64,000 nt of DNA, taken from the NCBI RefSeq assembly GCF_038002225.1, contig NZ_JBBOCA010000001.1, positions 4,898,001-4,962,000 on the forward strand, written 5' to 3'. Source of the DNA: Paenibacillus sp. FSL R7-0204 (lineage in GTDB: Bacteria; Bacillota; Bacilli; Paenibacillales; Paenibacillaceae). Shown one piece after another: positions 27,410 through 36,489 of the stretch. The notes beneath the pieces were generated by a model. That model made no database searches. It was not told where the DNA came from and saw only the letters and a program-made list of their open reading frames with translations. The position numbers and the translations under genes are program-made. Within the stretch, counting starts at the first letter, position 1; every line of letters starts with the position of its first letter.

Positions 27410-28801
27410 TTATTTTTTGTAGACCGCGTCTACAGAAGCCTGAACCTTCGCCTTGTACTTCTGAATGACAGTAGATGCCGAGGTTCCCTTCTTAAGCTCG
27501 TCAATCATCTCGTAGTACGGCATGGTCGAGAAGGTGTTATGGTTCGTTAACAGCATGCCGCCTTCGACCAGCTTGGCGTTGTTGATATCATCCTCATTGT
27601 CATACGTACTCTCCAGGGAAGCCTGCTTAGGATAATCGTAGATCGACTCGATATCGTTGATCTTCTCCCAGATATACAGCAGCTGGTCCGGATTCTCGGC
27701 CTTCTTCGGGATCGTCAGGAACTGGACATTGGATTCCACACTGTGGTATTCGGTAGCATTAGGCCCTTTTGGAAAAGGAACAAAGCCGATGTCATAGTCC
27801 TTCATATCCGTCTTGAAGCCGTTCGCCTCATAATCTGCTCCCGCATACATCAGTGTGTTCCCCTGGCGGAAGAACTGCGCCGGTTCCTGCCAGTCCCCGC
27901 CTTCAGTCGGCCGCGCTACCTTCTCAGCACCCAGCTTAGCGATGAACTTGAAGACCTCCAGCAGCTTGGGATCATCGAGATTCTGTTTGTCCTCAATGGT
28001 CAGATCGGTCTCATTGGAGGCCATTGCCATCTCCAGGAACCCGCCTGAGGCCAAGCCCCAAACATCAAGTTTTCCGTTGTTATCTGTATCCTTGTTCGCT
28101 TCTTTGGCGACTTGGGTGAAGGTCTCCCAGTTCCAGTTATCCTCATTCACATATTCCTGGAGCGGCTTCATGCCCAGCTTCTTCATCAGAGTGCGGTTAT
28201 AGAATACCCCGCTGATCAGGTTGCCCGCATTCTCCGAGAAGCCATAGCCCCGGCCCTCATATTGCGAGAATTCCGTAGTCATCCGCTGATTGAAGGCATT
28301 CTCATTCTTGGTGTACTCGTCAACCGGCCAGAACATATCCTGCTTCGTCAGCACCGGAATCATATATCCCTTGCCCATTCTGACAATATCGCCAAGCGGT
28401 TCACCGGCGACCAGTGAAGCCACTACCTTCTTCTGGTATTCACCGAAATCCAGCGCTACATATTCAACCTTGAAATTATGCTTGGCCATCAATTCCTTCA
28501 GATTCTTCGAGCGCTGGATATTGTCAGGATTGTCCTCGGGAATCTTCATATCCCACCAGGAGACAATCTTGATCGTTCTGCCGCCCATATCGAAATCCTT
28601 TTCCGGTGTAGCATTGCTCGGCTCTGCAGCCTCTGTAGCTTCCGCAGTGGCTTCAGCTGCCGGAGCCTCCGTGGCTGCCGCCGGCTGGGCTGATGCTCCC
28701 CCTCCGGCGTTCCCGCCGTTCCCTGCTCCGCCGCCGCAAGCCGTTGTTGCAGCTAATAACAACATACTAATGAATACTGACATTACTTTTTTTGCCCGCA
28801 T
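27410..28801 (-). CDS. Lipoprotein extracellular sugar-binding protein (SBP family 1)
   Basis: 463 residues from an ATG behind GGGGGG; the open frame continues to a TTG at 28816 with no ribosome site. Lipobox ATTAC (Cys22) is followed by a Gly/Ala/Glu-rich linker, then the binding-protein fold from about 75 (KDFDMGGRTIKIVSWWDMKI). Ligand-cleft features include PLGDIVRMGKGYMIPVLTKQ and a Asp/Asn-rich DTDNNGKLDVWG. First gene of the ten-gene operon, followed by a strong hairpin and then a second binding protein. Two binding proteins for two permease pairs suggests two importers in one transcript. Confidence 0.93.
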   Translation of the reverse strand: MRAKKVMSVFISMLLLAATTACGGGAGNGGNAGGGASAQPAAATEAPAAEATAEATEAAEPSNATPEKDFDMGGRTIKIVSWWDMKIPEDNPDNIQRSKNLKELMAKHNFKVEYVALDFGEYQKKVVASLVAGEPLGDIVRMGKGYMIPVLTKQDMFWPVDEYTKNENAFNQRMTTEFSQYEGRGYGFSENAGNLISGVFYNRTLMKKLGMKPLQEYVNEDNWNWETFTQVAKEANKDTDNNGKLDVWGLASGGFLEMAMASNETDLTIEDKQNLDDPKLLEVFKFIAKLGAEKVARPTEGGDWQEPAQFFRQGNTLMYAGADYEANGFKTDMKDYDIGFVPFPKGPNATEYHSVESNVQFLTIPKKAENPDQLLYIWEKINDIESIYDYPKQASLESTYDNEDDINNAKLVEGGMLLTNHNTFSTMPYYEMIDELKKGTSASTVIQKYKAKVQASVDAVYKK

Positions 28802-28838
28802 GATCTGTCCCCCCAAGTATGAATGACTTACCTCGAAA

Positions 28839-28853
28839 GTTTAGCGCTTACAT
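28839..28853 (-). promoter_or_regulatory. Candidate cre box upstream of the ten-gene operon
   Basis: On the minus strand ATGTAAGCGCTAAAC matches WTGNAARCGNWWWCA except for the last two bases. It lies about 38 nt upstream of the first gene, downstream of a TATAAT. Confidence 0.55.
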
Positions 28854-28878
28854 TTTCAGGCAGCAACCCGTCTAACTT

Positions 28879-28902
28879 CAGGTGTTCACCTGTCAAATTA
28901 TA
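28879..28902 (-). promoter_or_regulatory. -10 element with 14-bp palindrome: candidate operator of the ten-gene operon
   Basis: A TATAAT lies at 28897-28902 on the minus strand with no good -35 at 16-18 nt. Immediately downstream is CAGGTGTTCACCTG (28879-28892), symmetrical except for its two central bases. The position, about +1 to +14, suits a repressor; the missing -35 suits an activator as well. Confidence 0.5.
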
Positions 28903-29054
28903 GGTCGGGTCCGCAAGTCCTTATCCACCGGGCAACCGGATTTCGATCAGGTAAACAAATGGAGCCTGGTGCAAGAATTGCACATTGTAGCGCCCGGCTC
29001 TGTTGCACATAATGAATGAAGTAAGCTTAACTTCTCTCTGAAAGCGGGGTCTTC

Positions 29055-29825
29055 ATGTTGTACAGAATCTTATGTGTAGAGCGAAACCGTCAGGTGCGGG
29101 AGATCGCTTCTTATATGGCAGGGAGCAGACTTAAGAATTTCATTATTCATGCGCATGCTGATTATTCATCCGATATTCTGCGGCTGATCCGCAGCGAGGG
29201 GATATCACTGGTTCTTCTGAACATCAGGGACGCCCATGCGCCGGGCATGAGAGTCTGTGAGCAGATCAGGCAGGGAAGCTCCGTTCCGATTATCCTGCTC
29301 GGAGGCAGCGGGGATTTCGGGCTGGCGCGCCAAGCTTTACTCTATAATGTAAGCGATTACTTGACAGACCCGGTGGACCCGGCTGAGCTGGGCGGAAGTC
29401 TGGAGGCGGTTAGGCGGTTACTGGCCCCGGCCGGCAGACCGGCTGCTGCGGAGCAGGATTATGCGGAGTTCCCCCTTCAAAAAGATCCGCCCTCCCCGTC
29501 TCCAATTGTCAGTACGATCAAGCAATATGTGGATGAGCAGCTCCATCGTAATATTACGCTTAAGCAGATTTCCGACTCCTTGAACTTCAATTGCGCTTAT
29601 CTTGGACAGAAGTTCAAGCAGCAGGAGAATATGTCCTTCAACGAATACCTCCTGCGCCAGCGGATGGAGAAGGCCAAGCTGCTGCTGGAAACGACCGACA
29701 TGAAGATCTATGAGATTGCAGACGCTGTGGGGTATTCGGAAATCGACTGGTTCTACAAAAAATTCAGAGAATACACGGGAACCAGTGCCAATGAATACCG
29801 CAAGCAATGCTTCGTCATTGCCTGA
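29055..29825 (+). CDS. AraC-type regulator with degenerate receiver domain
   Basis: 256 residues. The N-terminal 120 residues follow the receiver pattern, but the acidic pair is replaced (LCVERN), the phospho-acceptor position reads LVLLNIRDA with Asn for Asp, and the usual LLKP is LTDP, losing the Lys. It therefore cannot be phosphorylated in the normal way. The last 100 residues are a sound AraC DNA-binding domain (ISDSLNFNCAYLGQKFKQ, DAVGYSEIDWFYKKFREYTG). No long central region or kinase partner is present. The ATG follows AAAGCGGGG. It stands between the divergent ten-gene operon and the lplBCA-type operon and may control either. Confidence 0.88.
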   Translation: MLYRILCVERNRQVREIASYMAGSRLKNFIIHAHADYSSDILRLIRSEGISLVLLNIRDAHAPGMRVCEQIRQGSSVPIILLGGSGDFGLARQALLYNVSDYLTDPVDPAELGGSLEAVRRLLAPAGRPAAAEQDYAEFPLQKDPPSPSPIVSTIKQYVDEQLHRNITLKQISDSLNFNCAYLGQKFKQQENMSFNEYLLRQRMEKAKLLLETTDMKIYEIADAVGYSEIDWFYKKFREYTGTSANEYRKQCFVIA

Positions 29826-30177
29826 GACAGAGGGGGTAGAGGGAGCGGCCTGTACGAAATCTGGAGCAAGGCTCTGAATAAGTACGGCCTCTGCCTGCCA
29901 GACCATAGAAGCGCTGCTCCCCGTCCATTTGATGAAATCAGGTGTTAAAACCCCTCATTTGGCTCATCCGCCCACTTTTTCCGAATTAAGGTGCACTAAT
30001 ACCCCTCATCACTCTCTGGGTTTCCGTTTAGCCTCTCGTACTCCTTTCTTCCCACTCCTATAAAGTCCCGTTTTGTCTGCGCCCCTTGCTTCTCTCGCTC
30101 CCCCTCCCATGCACTTTCCCTTCTCGTCCGCGTTTCCTTCACCTGACAATAGATCAATAATTGGTGAGGATCGGTCA
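29826..30177. other. Intergenic region before the lplBCA-type operon
   Basis: No gene is supported here. It is rich in pyrimidines on the plus strand from about 30000 to 30120. Two imperfect direct repeats sharing ACCCCTCAT preceded by GGTG lie at 29941-29958 and 29990-30009. No clear terminator for the regulator gene is visible. Confidence 0.5.
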
Positions 30178-30206
30178 TTGTAGGAAGATAGACGATAACT
30201 TATTAT
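30178..30206 (+). promoter_or_regulatory. Promoter of the lplBCA-type operon
   Basis: TTGTAG (30178-30183), a 17-nt spacer and TATTAT (30201-30206) form a sigma-A type promoter. The expected start is near 30213, directly before a consensus cre. Confidence 0.65.
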
Positions 30207-30216
30207 AGTTTCATAC

Positions 30217-30231
30217 ATGAAAGCGTTATCA
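30217..30231 (+). promoter_or_regulatory. CcpA cre box of the lplBCA-type operon
   Basis: ATGAAAGCGTTATCA fits WTGNAARCGNWWWCA at all positions. It starts 11 nt after the -10 element, so bound CcpA would cover the transcription start region. Confidence 0.82.
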
Positions 30232-30364
30232 ATTGCTCCGAATTTGCTTTTCATTGCTTTTATTATGAAGGGGGATGACAGCCAGACAAGTTACTCAGGA
30301 TTGCTTGCCCCGGCTTAGCTTCAGGAAGCAATCATACAAAGAGAATACGATGAGGAGTGAAACA

Positions 30365-31279
30365 ATGCGCAGCCAGAGCATGAGAAGCAATTCGTTCCGG
30401 AAATTCCTTTACATCTCTCCCTTTATGCTTTTACTCGCTGTCTTTGCCTACTATCCGCTCTATGGATGGGTATATGCATTCTTTGACTACACCCCGCCTA
30501 TCCCATTGTCACAATCCGAGTTTGTCGGCTTCAAATGGTTTCATTCCCTGGTTGAGAATCAGGTCAAGATCGATCAGCTGATGCAGGTCATCTGGAATAC
30601 CTTCGGCATCAGCGGACTGGGTATCCTCTTTTCCTGGCTCCCGATGATCTTCGCCATCTTCCTGACCGAGATCAAGGCGGTACGTTTCCGCAAATTCATC
30701 CAGACGGTCACCACGCTGCCGAACTTTATCAGTTGGGTGCTTGTGTACTCCCTCGCCTTCTCCATGTTCTCCAGCGAAGGGATGGTCAACGGCTTCCTGC
30801 ATATGACCGGGCTGACCGATTCTCCAACCATGTTCCTGCAGAGCTCTGAGCATGTCTGGTGGACGATGTGGGCATGGGCTACCTGGAAGACACTCGGCTG
30901 GTCCGCCATTCTGTACATCGCGGCCATCATGGGCATCGACGAATCGCTGTATGAAGCGGCTTATGTAGACGGGGCTACACGGATGCAGGTTATCCGCCAT
31001 GTCGTATTGCCAAGCATGATGCCAACCTACTTCGTCCTGCTGATGCTCCAGATTGCAAGCTTCCTGAACAACGGATTGGAGCAGTATTTCGTCTTCCAGA
31101 ATGCGTTTAACAAGGACACTATTCAGGTTCTTGATCTATATGTGTATAACCTCGCCATGGGCGGCGGCAGCTATTCTGTCTCTGTTGCGATCAGTATGCT
31201 GAAGAGTGTAATCAGCGTGGTGCTTCTCTTTTCGGTGAACGGGCTGTCCAAAATGCTGAGAGGAGAGGGCATTGTATGA
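30365..31279 (+). CDS. Carbohydrate ABC permease, LplB type (CUT1)
   Basis: 304 residues from the ATG with AGGAG 7 nt upstream; upstream in-frame starts (30275, 30350) have no better site. Six membrane segments follow a short basic start. The EAA loop reads YEAAYVDGATRMQVIRHVVL. The C-terminal SVNGLSKMLRGEGIV is typical of LplB. Its stop overlaps the LplC-type ATG by 4 nt (ATGA). First gene of a permease-permease-binding protein operon with no ATPase; a shared ATPase elsewhere must drive it. Confidence 0.93.
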   Translation: MRSQSMRSNSFRKFLYISPFMLLLAVFAYYPLYGWVYAFFDYTPPIPLSQSEFVGFKWFHSLVENQVKIDQLMQVIWNTFGISGLGILFSWLPMIFAIFLTEIKAVRFRKFIQTVTTLPNFISWVLVYSLAFSMFSSEGMVNGFLHMTGLTDSPTMFLQSSEHVWWTMWAWATWKTLGWSAILYIAAIMGIDESLYEAAYVDGATRMQVIRHVVLPSMMPTYFVLLMLQIASFLNNGLEQYFVFQNAFNKDTIQVLDLYVYNLAMGGGSYSVSVAISMLKSVISVVLLFSVNGLSKMLRGEGIV

Positions 31280-32241
31280 GTGACAACCAGACCAGTCTTA
31301 CTCCAAACACCCGTGAGATCGATATCACCAAAAAAACGGTCAAAATGCAGGTCAGCGCTACCGATAAAATCATCTCTACTATTATCTACATCCTGTTCTC
31401 ACTGTTCGCCTTCATCTGCGTTTATCCGTTCTACTCGATCATTATCAATACGATCAGCGCGAACGACCTCAGTGCCAAGGGCGAAATTATTTTCTGGCCG
31501 AAAGGGATTCATTTCCAGAATTATATCGATGTGTTCAAAATCCCGGGTCTGGGCAATGCCTTTATGATCTCTCTCGGCAGAACAGTAATCGGTACGTTAC
31601 TGACGGTCGGCGCCTCGGCCTTCCTCGGATTTATGTTCGCCCAGGAGGACATGTGGGGCAAGAAGTTCTGGTACCGCTTCACCATTATCACGATGTTCTT
31701 CAACGCCGGGATTATCCCTTGGTATCTGACCATGAGATCGCTGCATCTGACGGACAACTTTCTGGCTTATATTCTTCCGTCCGTTGTTGCTCCTTTCTTC
31801 ATTATCCTGGTCAAAACCTTCGTCGAGGCAACACCAAAGGAGCTGCAGCAGGCGGCAAGCATTGACGGCGCAGGAATCTTCACGATTTTCTATAAAATCA
31901 TCCTGCCGATCAGCAAGCCGATCCTTGCAACCGTTGCCATTTTCTCCGCGGTCAACCAGTGGAACTCCTTCCAGGATACGCTCCTGCTGGTAACGGACAG
32001 TAAGCTCTACAGCTTACAGTTCATACTGTATAACTACATCAATCAGGCCAGCTCATTGTCCACCATGGTCAACCTGCAGAATGCCGGCTCAACGGCGATG
32101 GCTACTCTGGCGACCAAGCAAACCTCTACCTCCATCCGCATGACAGTTACCATTATCGTAGTCGCACCTATTCTGCTGGTATATCCGATCTTCCAGAGAT
32201 TTTTTGTCAAAGGAATTATAATTGGCGCCGTGAAAGGCTAA
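31276..32241 (+). CDS. Carbohydrate ABC permease, LplC type (CUT1)
   Basis: 321 residues: a cytoplasmic start of about 35 residues, then six hydrophobic segments. The EAA loop is QQAASIDGAGIFTIFYKIIL and the tail FQRFFVKGIIIGAVKG is diagnostic of the LplC/YtcP group. It is coupled to the LplB-type gene by an ATGA overlap and ends 45 nt before the binding-protein gene. Confidence 0.94.
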   Translation: MSDNQTSLTPNTREIDITKKTVKMQVSATDKIISTIIYILFSLFAFICVYPFYSIIINTISANDLSAKGEIIFWPKGIHFQNYIDVFKIPGLGNAFMISLGRTVIGTLLTVGASAFLGFMFAQEDMWGKKFWYRFTIITMFFNAGIIPWYLTMRSLHLTDNFLAYILPSVVAPFFIILVKTFVEATPKELQQAASIDGAGIFTIFYKIILPISKPILATVAIFSAVNQWNSFQDTLLLVTDSKLYSLQFILYNYINQASSLSTMVNLQNAGSTAMATLATKQTSTSIRMTVTIIVVAPILLVYPIFQRFFVKGIIIGAVKG

Positions 32242-32286
32242 CGGACCTGCGCCATTATGATACATTAATCATTCGGGGGGCTACAC

Positions 32287-34083
32287 ATGAAAACACACAT
32301 TAAGCTGGGCAGAAAGTCCGCGCTGTTACTAGGGACGACCATCCTGCTGGTAACAACGGCGCTAAGTGGTTGCAGCGGTAATTCCAACAATGGAGGAGCT
32401 GCTGCGGGGACGGCCGAACCCGGAACACCTACTGAGTCATCCGATCCGGGCACAAGCAAAGGCATCGATCACAGCAAACCTCTAACCATTACGGTATTCG
32501 ACAACGCAGCTAACTATCAAGGCGAGCAGACGGGATGGTACGGCAAGCTGCTGAAAGACAAGTTCAATATCACACTGAACATTCTGGCTCCGCAGGTAGC
32601 GGGTGACCAGCTGTACAAGACCCGCTCGGCATCCGGTGACCTCGGCGACCTCCTGATTATCGAGAACAGCCAGCTCGAGGAACTGATTCCGGCAGGCATG
32701 ATTATGGATCTAACCGACATGATTAAGAACACGGAGCATCTGTCCCAATATGTAGACAATCACTTTAAGCCGTTCAATGTGGCCTTCGAGAAGCAGAATC
32801 CGGACGGTAAAATCTATGCTCTCCCGGCCTTCACCGCCGATACTTCGCCAACGACCTTTTCGGAAGAGCTGCCTTACTCCAGCCCGATTATGCCTTGGGA
32901 TTATTACAAGGGAATCGGCGCGCCGAAGCTGAATAACCTGAACGACCTGATGACAGCCCTGAAAGACATGCAGGCTAAATATCCGAAGACTCCGGACGGT
33001 AAGCCGATTGTTCCGATTACGCTGTGGAAGGACTGGGACGGCGGAAGTATGGAGAATGTCCGGTGGCTGAGCAACTGGTATGGCTATGAGCAGCCGAACG
33101 GCACGACAACGATTCAATTGAACGCCAAAGGCGATATTGTTCCGATCGTGGACGACAACAGCATGTACAAGAAGATTCTGCAGTTCTATTATGACGCTAA
33201 CAAAATGGGTCTCGTCGACCCCGACTCCCCTTCCCAGGACTGGAACAAGGTATCTGAGAAGCTGACCAACAAGCAGGTGCTGCTCCTGTGGTACTCCTGG
33301 CAGAGAGGCTTCTACAACACGATTGAACGCGGCAACCAGGGTGACGGCAACGTAGCCGTTCCGATCGGCGATACCCATCTGATCCAGAACAGTGATGCTT
33401 ACTTCGGGAACGGCAGAGTGTTCGCCATCGGCTCCAAAGCGAAAGAACCGGAAAGAATCATGGAACTGATGGACTGGATGTCTTCACCGGAAGGCCTGCG
33501 TTACTACACCAACGGCTTCGAAGGCTTCAACTATGAAAAAACACCGGACGGCAAATTCAAGCTGACCGAAGTCGGCCAAACTGCATTCCAGGAAAACACC
33601 CCGGTCCCTGCTGAATACGGCGGCGGCGGTTACCAGGATGGCCAAAGCAAGGTCAACTCGATGATTATGAGTGATTTCGTGACCGACCCGGAAACCAAAG
33701 AATTCTACAACAGTACCTACTGGGCTTCCACCATTGAAGCGAACAAGACTGCACTGACTACAGATTGGCAGAAAACCTATGACGCCACTACTCCGACCGA
33801 GTACTATACGAAGAACAACATGATCGACATCGTGCCGAACATCAACACGAGTCTTGGCTCCGATTCCTCTGACGTCAAGAACAAACGCAGCCAGATCTCG
33901 GATTATGTCAAGAACACCTCCTGGAAAATGATCTTCGCCAAGGACCAGGCCGAATTCGACCAGCTCTGGACCAAGCTGAAGAGCGATGTCGAAGGACTCG
34001 GCTGGAACGATGTCTTCGCCGTAGACAAGGAAAGAGCAGACAAAATCGTTAAAATGCGTGCCGATGCGGTTGCTAATAAGTAA
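32287..34083 (+). CDS. Lipoprotein extracellular sugar-binding protein, LplA type
   Basis: 598 residues, the long LplA-like class that works with LplB/LplC permeases. Signal peptide with lipobox ALSGC (Cys29), then a Gly/Thr/Pro-rich linker and the binding fold from about 60 (PLTITVFDNAANYQGEQTGW). The stretch DLGDLLIIENSQLEELIPAG is the usual first-lobe motif. The ATG follows GGGGGG. It is the last gene of the operon and is followed by a strong terminator. The ligand is not predictable beyond an oligosaccharide. Confidence 0.94.
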   Translation: MKTHIKLGRKSALLLGTTILLVTTALSGCSGNSNNGGAAAGTAEPGTPTESSDPGTSKGIDHSKPLTITVFDNAANYQGEQTGWYGKLLKDKFNITLNILAPQVAGDQLYKTRSASGDLGDLLIIENSQLEELIPAGMIMDLTDMIKNTEHLSQYVDNHFKPFNVAFEKQNPDGKIYALPAFTADTSPTTFSEELPYSSPIMPWDYYKGIGAPKLNNLNDLMTALKDMQAKYPKTPDGKPIVPITLWKDWDGGSMENVRWLSNWYGYEQPNGTTTIQLNAKGDIVPIVDDNSMYKKILQFYYDANKMGLVDPDSPSQDWNKVSEKLTNKQVLLLWYSWQRGFYNTIERGNQGDGNVAVPIGDTHLIQNSDAYFGNGRVFAIGSKAKEPERIMELMDWMSSPEGLRYYTNGFEGFNYEKTPDGKFKLTEVGQTAFQENTPVPAEYGGGGYQDGQSKVNSMIMSDFVTDPETKEFYNSTYWASTIEANKTALTTDWQKTYDATTPTEYYTKNNMIDIVPNINTSLGSDSSDVKNKRSQISDYVKNTSWKMIFAKDQAEFDQLWTKLKSDVEGLGWNDVFAVDKERADKIVKMRADAVANK

Positions 34084-34124
34084 GCAAATGAACGTTACTG
34101 CGTAAGCTGTAAAAGTAAAAGAAG

Positions 34125-34169
34125 AGGCAGCCCCGGAGCCATGGAGATGGCTTGGGGCTGCCTTTTTTT
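34125..34169 (+). terminator. Intrinsic terminator of the lplBCA-type operon
   Basis: AGGCAGCCCC pairs with GGGGCTGCCT across a 19-nt loop and is followed by a run of T residues to 34169. It lies about 40 nt after the binding-protein stop codon. Confidence 0.93.
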
Positions 34170-34187
34170 GAGTTTCAGTGTGTTAAG

Positions 34188-34252
34188 AGACACTAAAGAT
34201 TAGGACTGAAAGCATCATCGTCACTGCGGTGAACATTTAGACTTCCGGCAGC
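34188..34252. repeat. Dispersed intergenic element of a second family, copy 1 of 2
   Basis: About 65 bp that resembles 62903-62968, sharing the exact core TCGTCACTGCGGTGAACATT and a similar flank starting AGACACT. Both copies lie downstream of terminating or convergent genes. Confidence 0.7.
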
Positions 34253-34264
34253 CCCCTACACCAA

Positions 34265-35053
<789 letters not shown>

Positions 35054-35188
35054 TCATTCCTCTCATAGATTATATGTATATCCCAACACTTTGTTTATTC
35101 GATAAACTAAGTGTGGAATCCTGCTCAGGAACCTGCTGCGCAAAAAAATATATGGAGCATCGAAATCCATCAATAACACCTGTACGGA

Positions 35189-36094
35189 CTAGATTTGAGG
35201 TTCATACACATACGAATGCATTGGAATGATCTCCACCGGACGCAGAGATTGATAGAGGGCATTAGCCTCAGCAGAAAAACCCGTAATGTAGGCCATTGTC
35301 ACCCCTTGCTCTTTCAGCCGCATGAAACATGCTGTAATCACCGCTTTGCCGAAGCCGCTTTGCCGGTAATCCGGGTGGGTCCCAATCGTCTCTATAACCG
35401 CTATCCCGTTATCCTGATCCACGAACCCGAAACAGAAGGCAATATGCCGGCCCTTATCATCAACCACAGAGAAATCAAGCTCCGCCTTATAGGACTTTAG
35501 ATCTTTTCTCCAGTACTCTATGCTCCCTACATTGGAATTCCCGGGAGAGAAGGTCTGCTCAATCAGTTCACTCTTCGCGCCTTCGTCTGTCCCTTCCGCC
35601 ATGCAACGGATATAGAATCCTTCTTCCAGATTCAAAGTGTAATCCGTATGCGCAAGATCGTATCTTCGGGTATTCCCGATATGAGAATCCTGCACAAATC
35701 CTTGATCTAATAATGCCTGAACCTCCAGACCATAGGGATAGCAATCGGTGTTGAGCTTCTTTTTCCCCTCGCCCCATACATTCCGGGTCCATTCCACCAT
35801 CTCGCCTGCCAGCTGCGGATAATCCGGGTGGACAATTAAGCTGAAGAAGCTGCCTCCGGATTCGGAAATGAACAAGCCTATGATCTCACCAGCTTCATTC
35901 TTCCATAGGTGTGCATTCTGCTCCTTGAAATTAGGGTCTGCACTCTTGGACTTTTCGTACCGGTTCCAAAACTCGAATCTGACGAATTCCCAGGTCTGAA
36001 GCTTTCCCGTCAAAGTTACCATTTTTCTCAAAAAGGCATGAACGTTGTTGAAGTTCTCCTCGGTGTCTACGTACTTTTCATTGAATGCCTTCAT
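35189..36094 (-). CDS. GNAT-family N-acetyltransferase
   Basis: 301 residues, cytoplasmic. The C-terminal half has the acetyl-CoA-binding pattern GTHPDYRQSGFGKAVITACF (near 235-254). The N-terminal half looks like a second, degenerate GNAT fold, as in tandem-domain members. Start ATG lies 8 nt after GGAG. It is monocistronic and its acceptor substrate is unknown. No link to the sugar genes is evident beyond position. Confidence 0.87.
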   Translation of the reverse strand: MKAFNEKYVDTEENFNNVHAFLRKMVTLTGKLQTWEFVRFEFWNRYEKSKSADPNFKEQNAHLWKNEAGEIIGLFISESGGSFFSLIVHPDYPQLAGEMVEWTRNVWGEGKKKLNTDCYPYGLEVQALLDQGFVQDSHIGNTRRYDLAHTDYTLNLEEGFYIRCMAEGTDEGAKSELIEQTFSPGNSNVGSIEYWRKDLKSYKAELDFSVVDDKGRHIAFCFGFVDQDNGIAVIETIGTHPDYRQSGFGKAVITACFMRLKEQGVTMAYITGFSAEANALYQSLRPVEIIPMHSYVYEPQI

Positions 36095-36439
36095 CTACTC
36101 ATCTCCATTCGGCTCTCATCATTTCATCCTTCTTCCATTATATGTAGAGCCACTTCCCCTTTGTAGGCAAAGATCTGGTAGGATCATTTATTACATTGCT
36201 TTGTATAGAACAAATTCACCCTGCGGGTGAAGGATGCTTTGTGCCTCATTGTATACTGTGACTTAGGCCGCATTGCTGCATTTCTTGCAGGATTTCTTTA
36301 AAAGGGTACGGGCTGCGGAGACGGGGCCCCATCCCTCAGAGCAGCCGCACCGATTGTGGTCGGTTTTTCGACCACATTCGGCCCGCGCCTCATTGAGAGG
36401 GCATTTACGCACAGATAGCCGCAACTCATAAATGTCTTT
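36095..36439. other. Intergenic region with one dispersed hairpin repeat
   Basis: This stretch upstream of the GNAT gene and beyond the GH120 terminator holds no supported gene. It contains a single copy of the hairpin repeat at 36355-36376; the rest shows no clear promoter. Confidence 0.5.
36355..36376. repeat. Single hairpin repeat with compensatory stem changes
   Basis: TGTGGTCG, loop GTTTTT and CGACCACA form a perfect stem. Relative to the main form (TGTAATCG/CGATTACA) two A-T pairs have become G-C pairs on both arms. The flank TTCGGCCCGCGCCTC matches the array copies. Confidence 0.85.
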
Positions 36440-36477
36440 AAAAAACACAAAAGCCCGTCCCTCACGGACAGGCTTTC
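36440..36477 (-). terminator. Intrinsic terminator of the GH120 gene
   Basis: On the minus strand AAAGCCTGTCC pairs with GGGACGGGCTTT around a short loop (allowing one G-T pair), followed by TGTGTTTTTT. It starts 13 nt after the stop codon. Confidence 0.85.
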
Positions 36478-36489
36478 AAGTATTCTAAC

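Noticed and set aside
30009-30254. Minus-strand frames of 60 and 81 residues upstream of the lplBCA-type operon
   Set aside because: Low-complexity Glu/Arg/Gly composition from pyrimidine-rich DNA; they also cross the promoter and cre.
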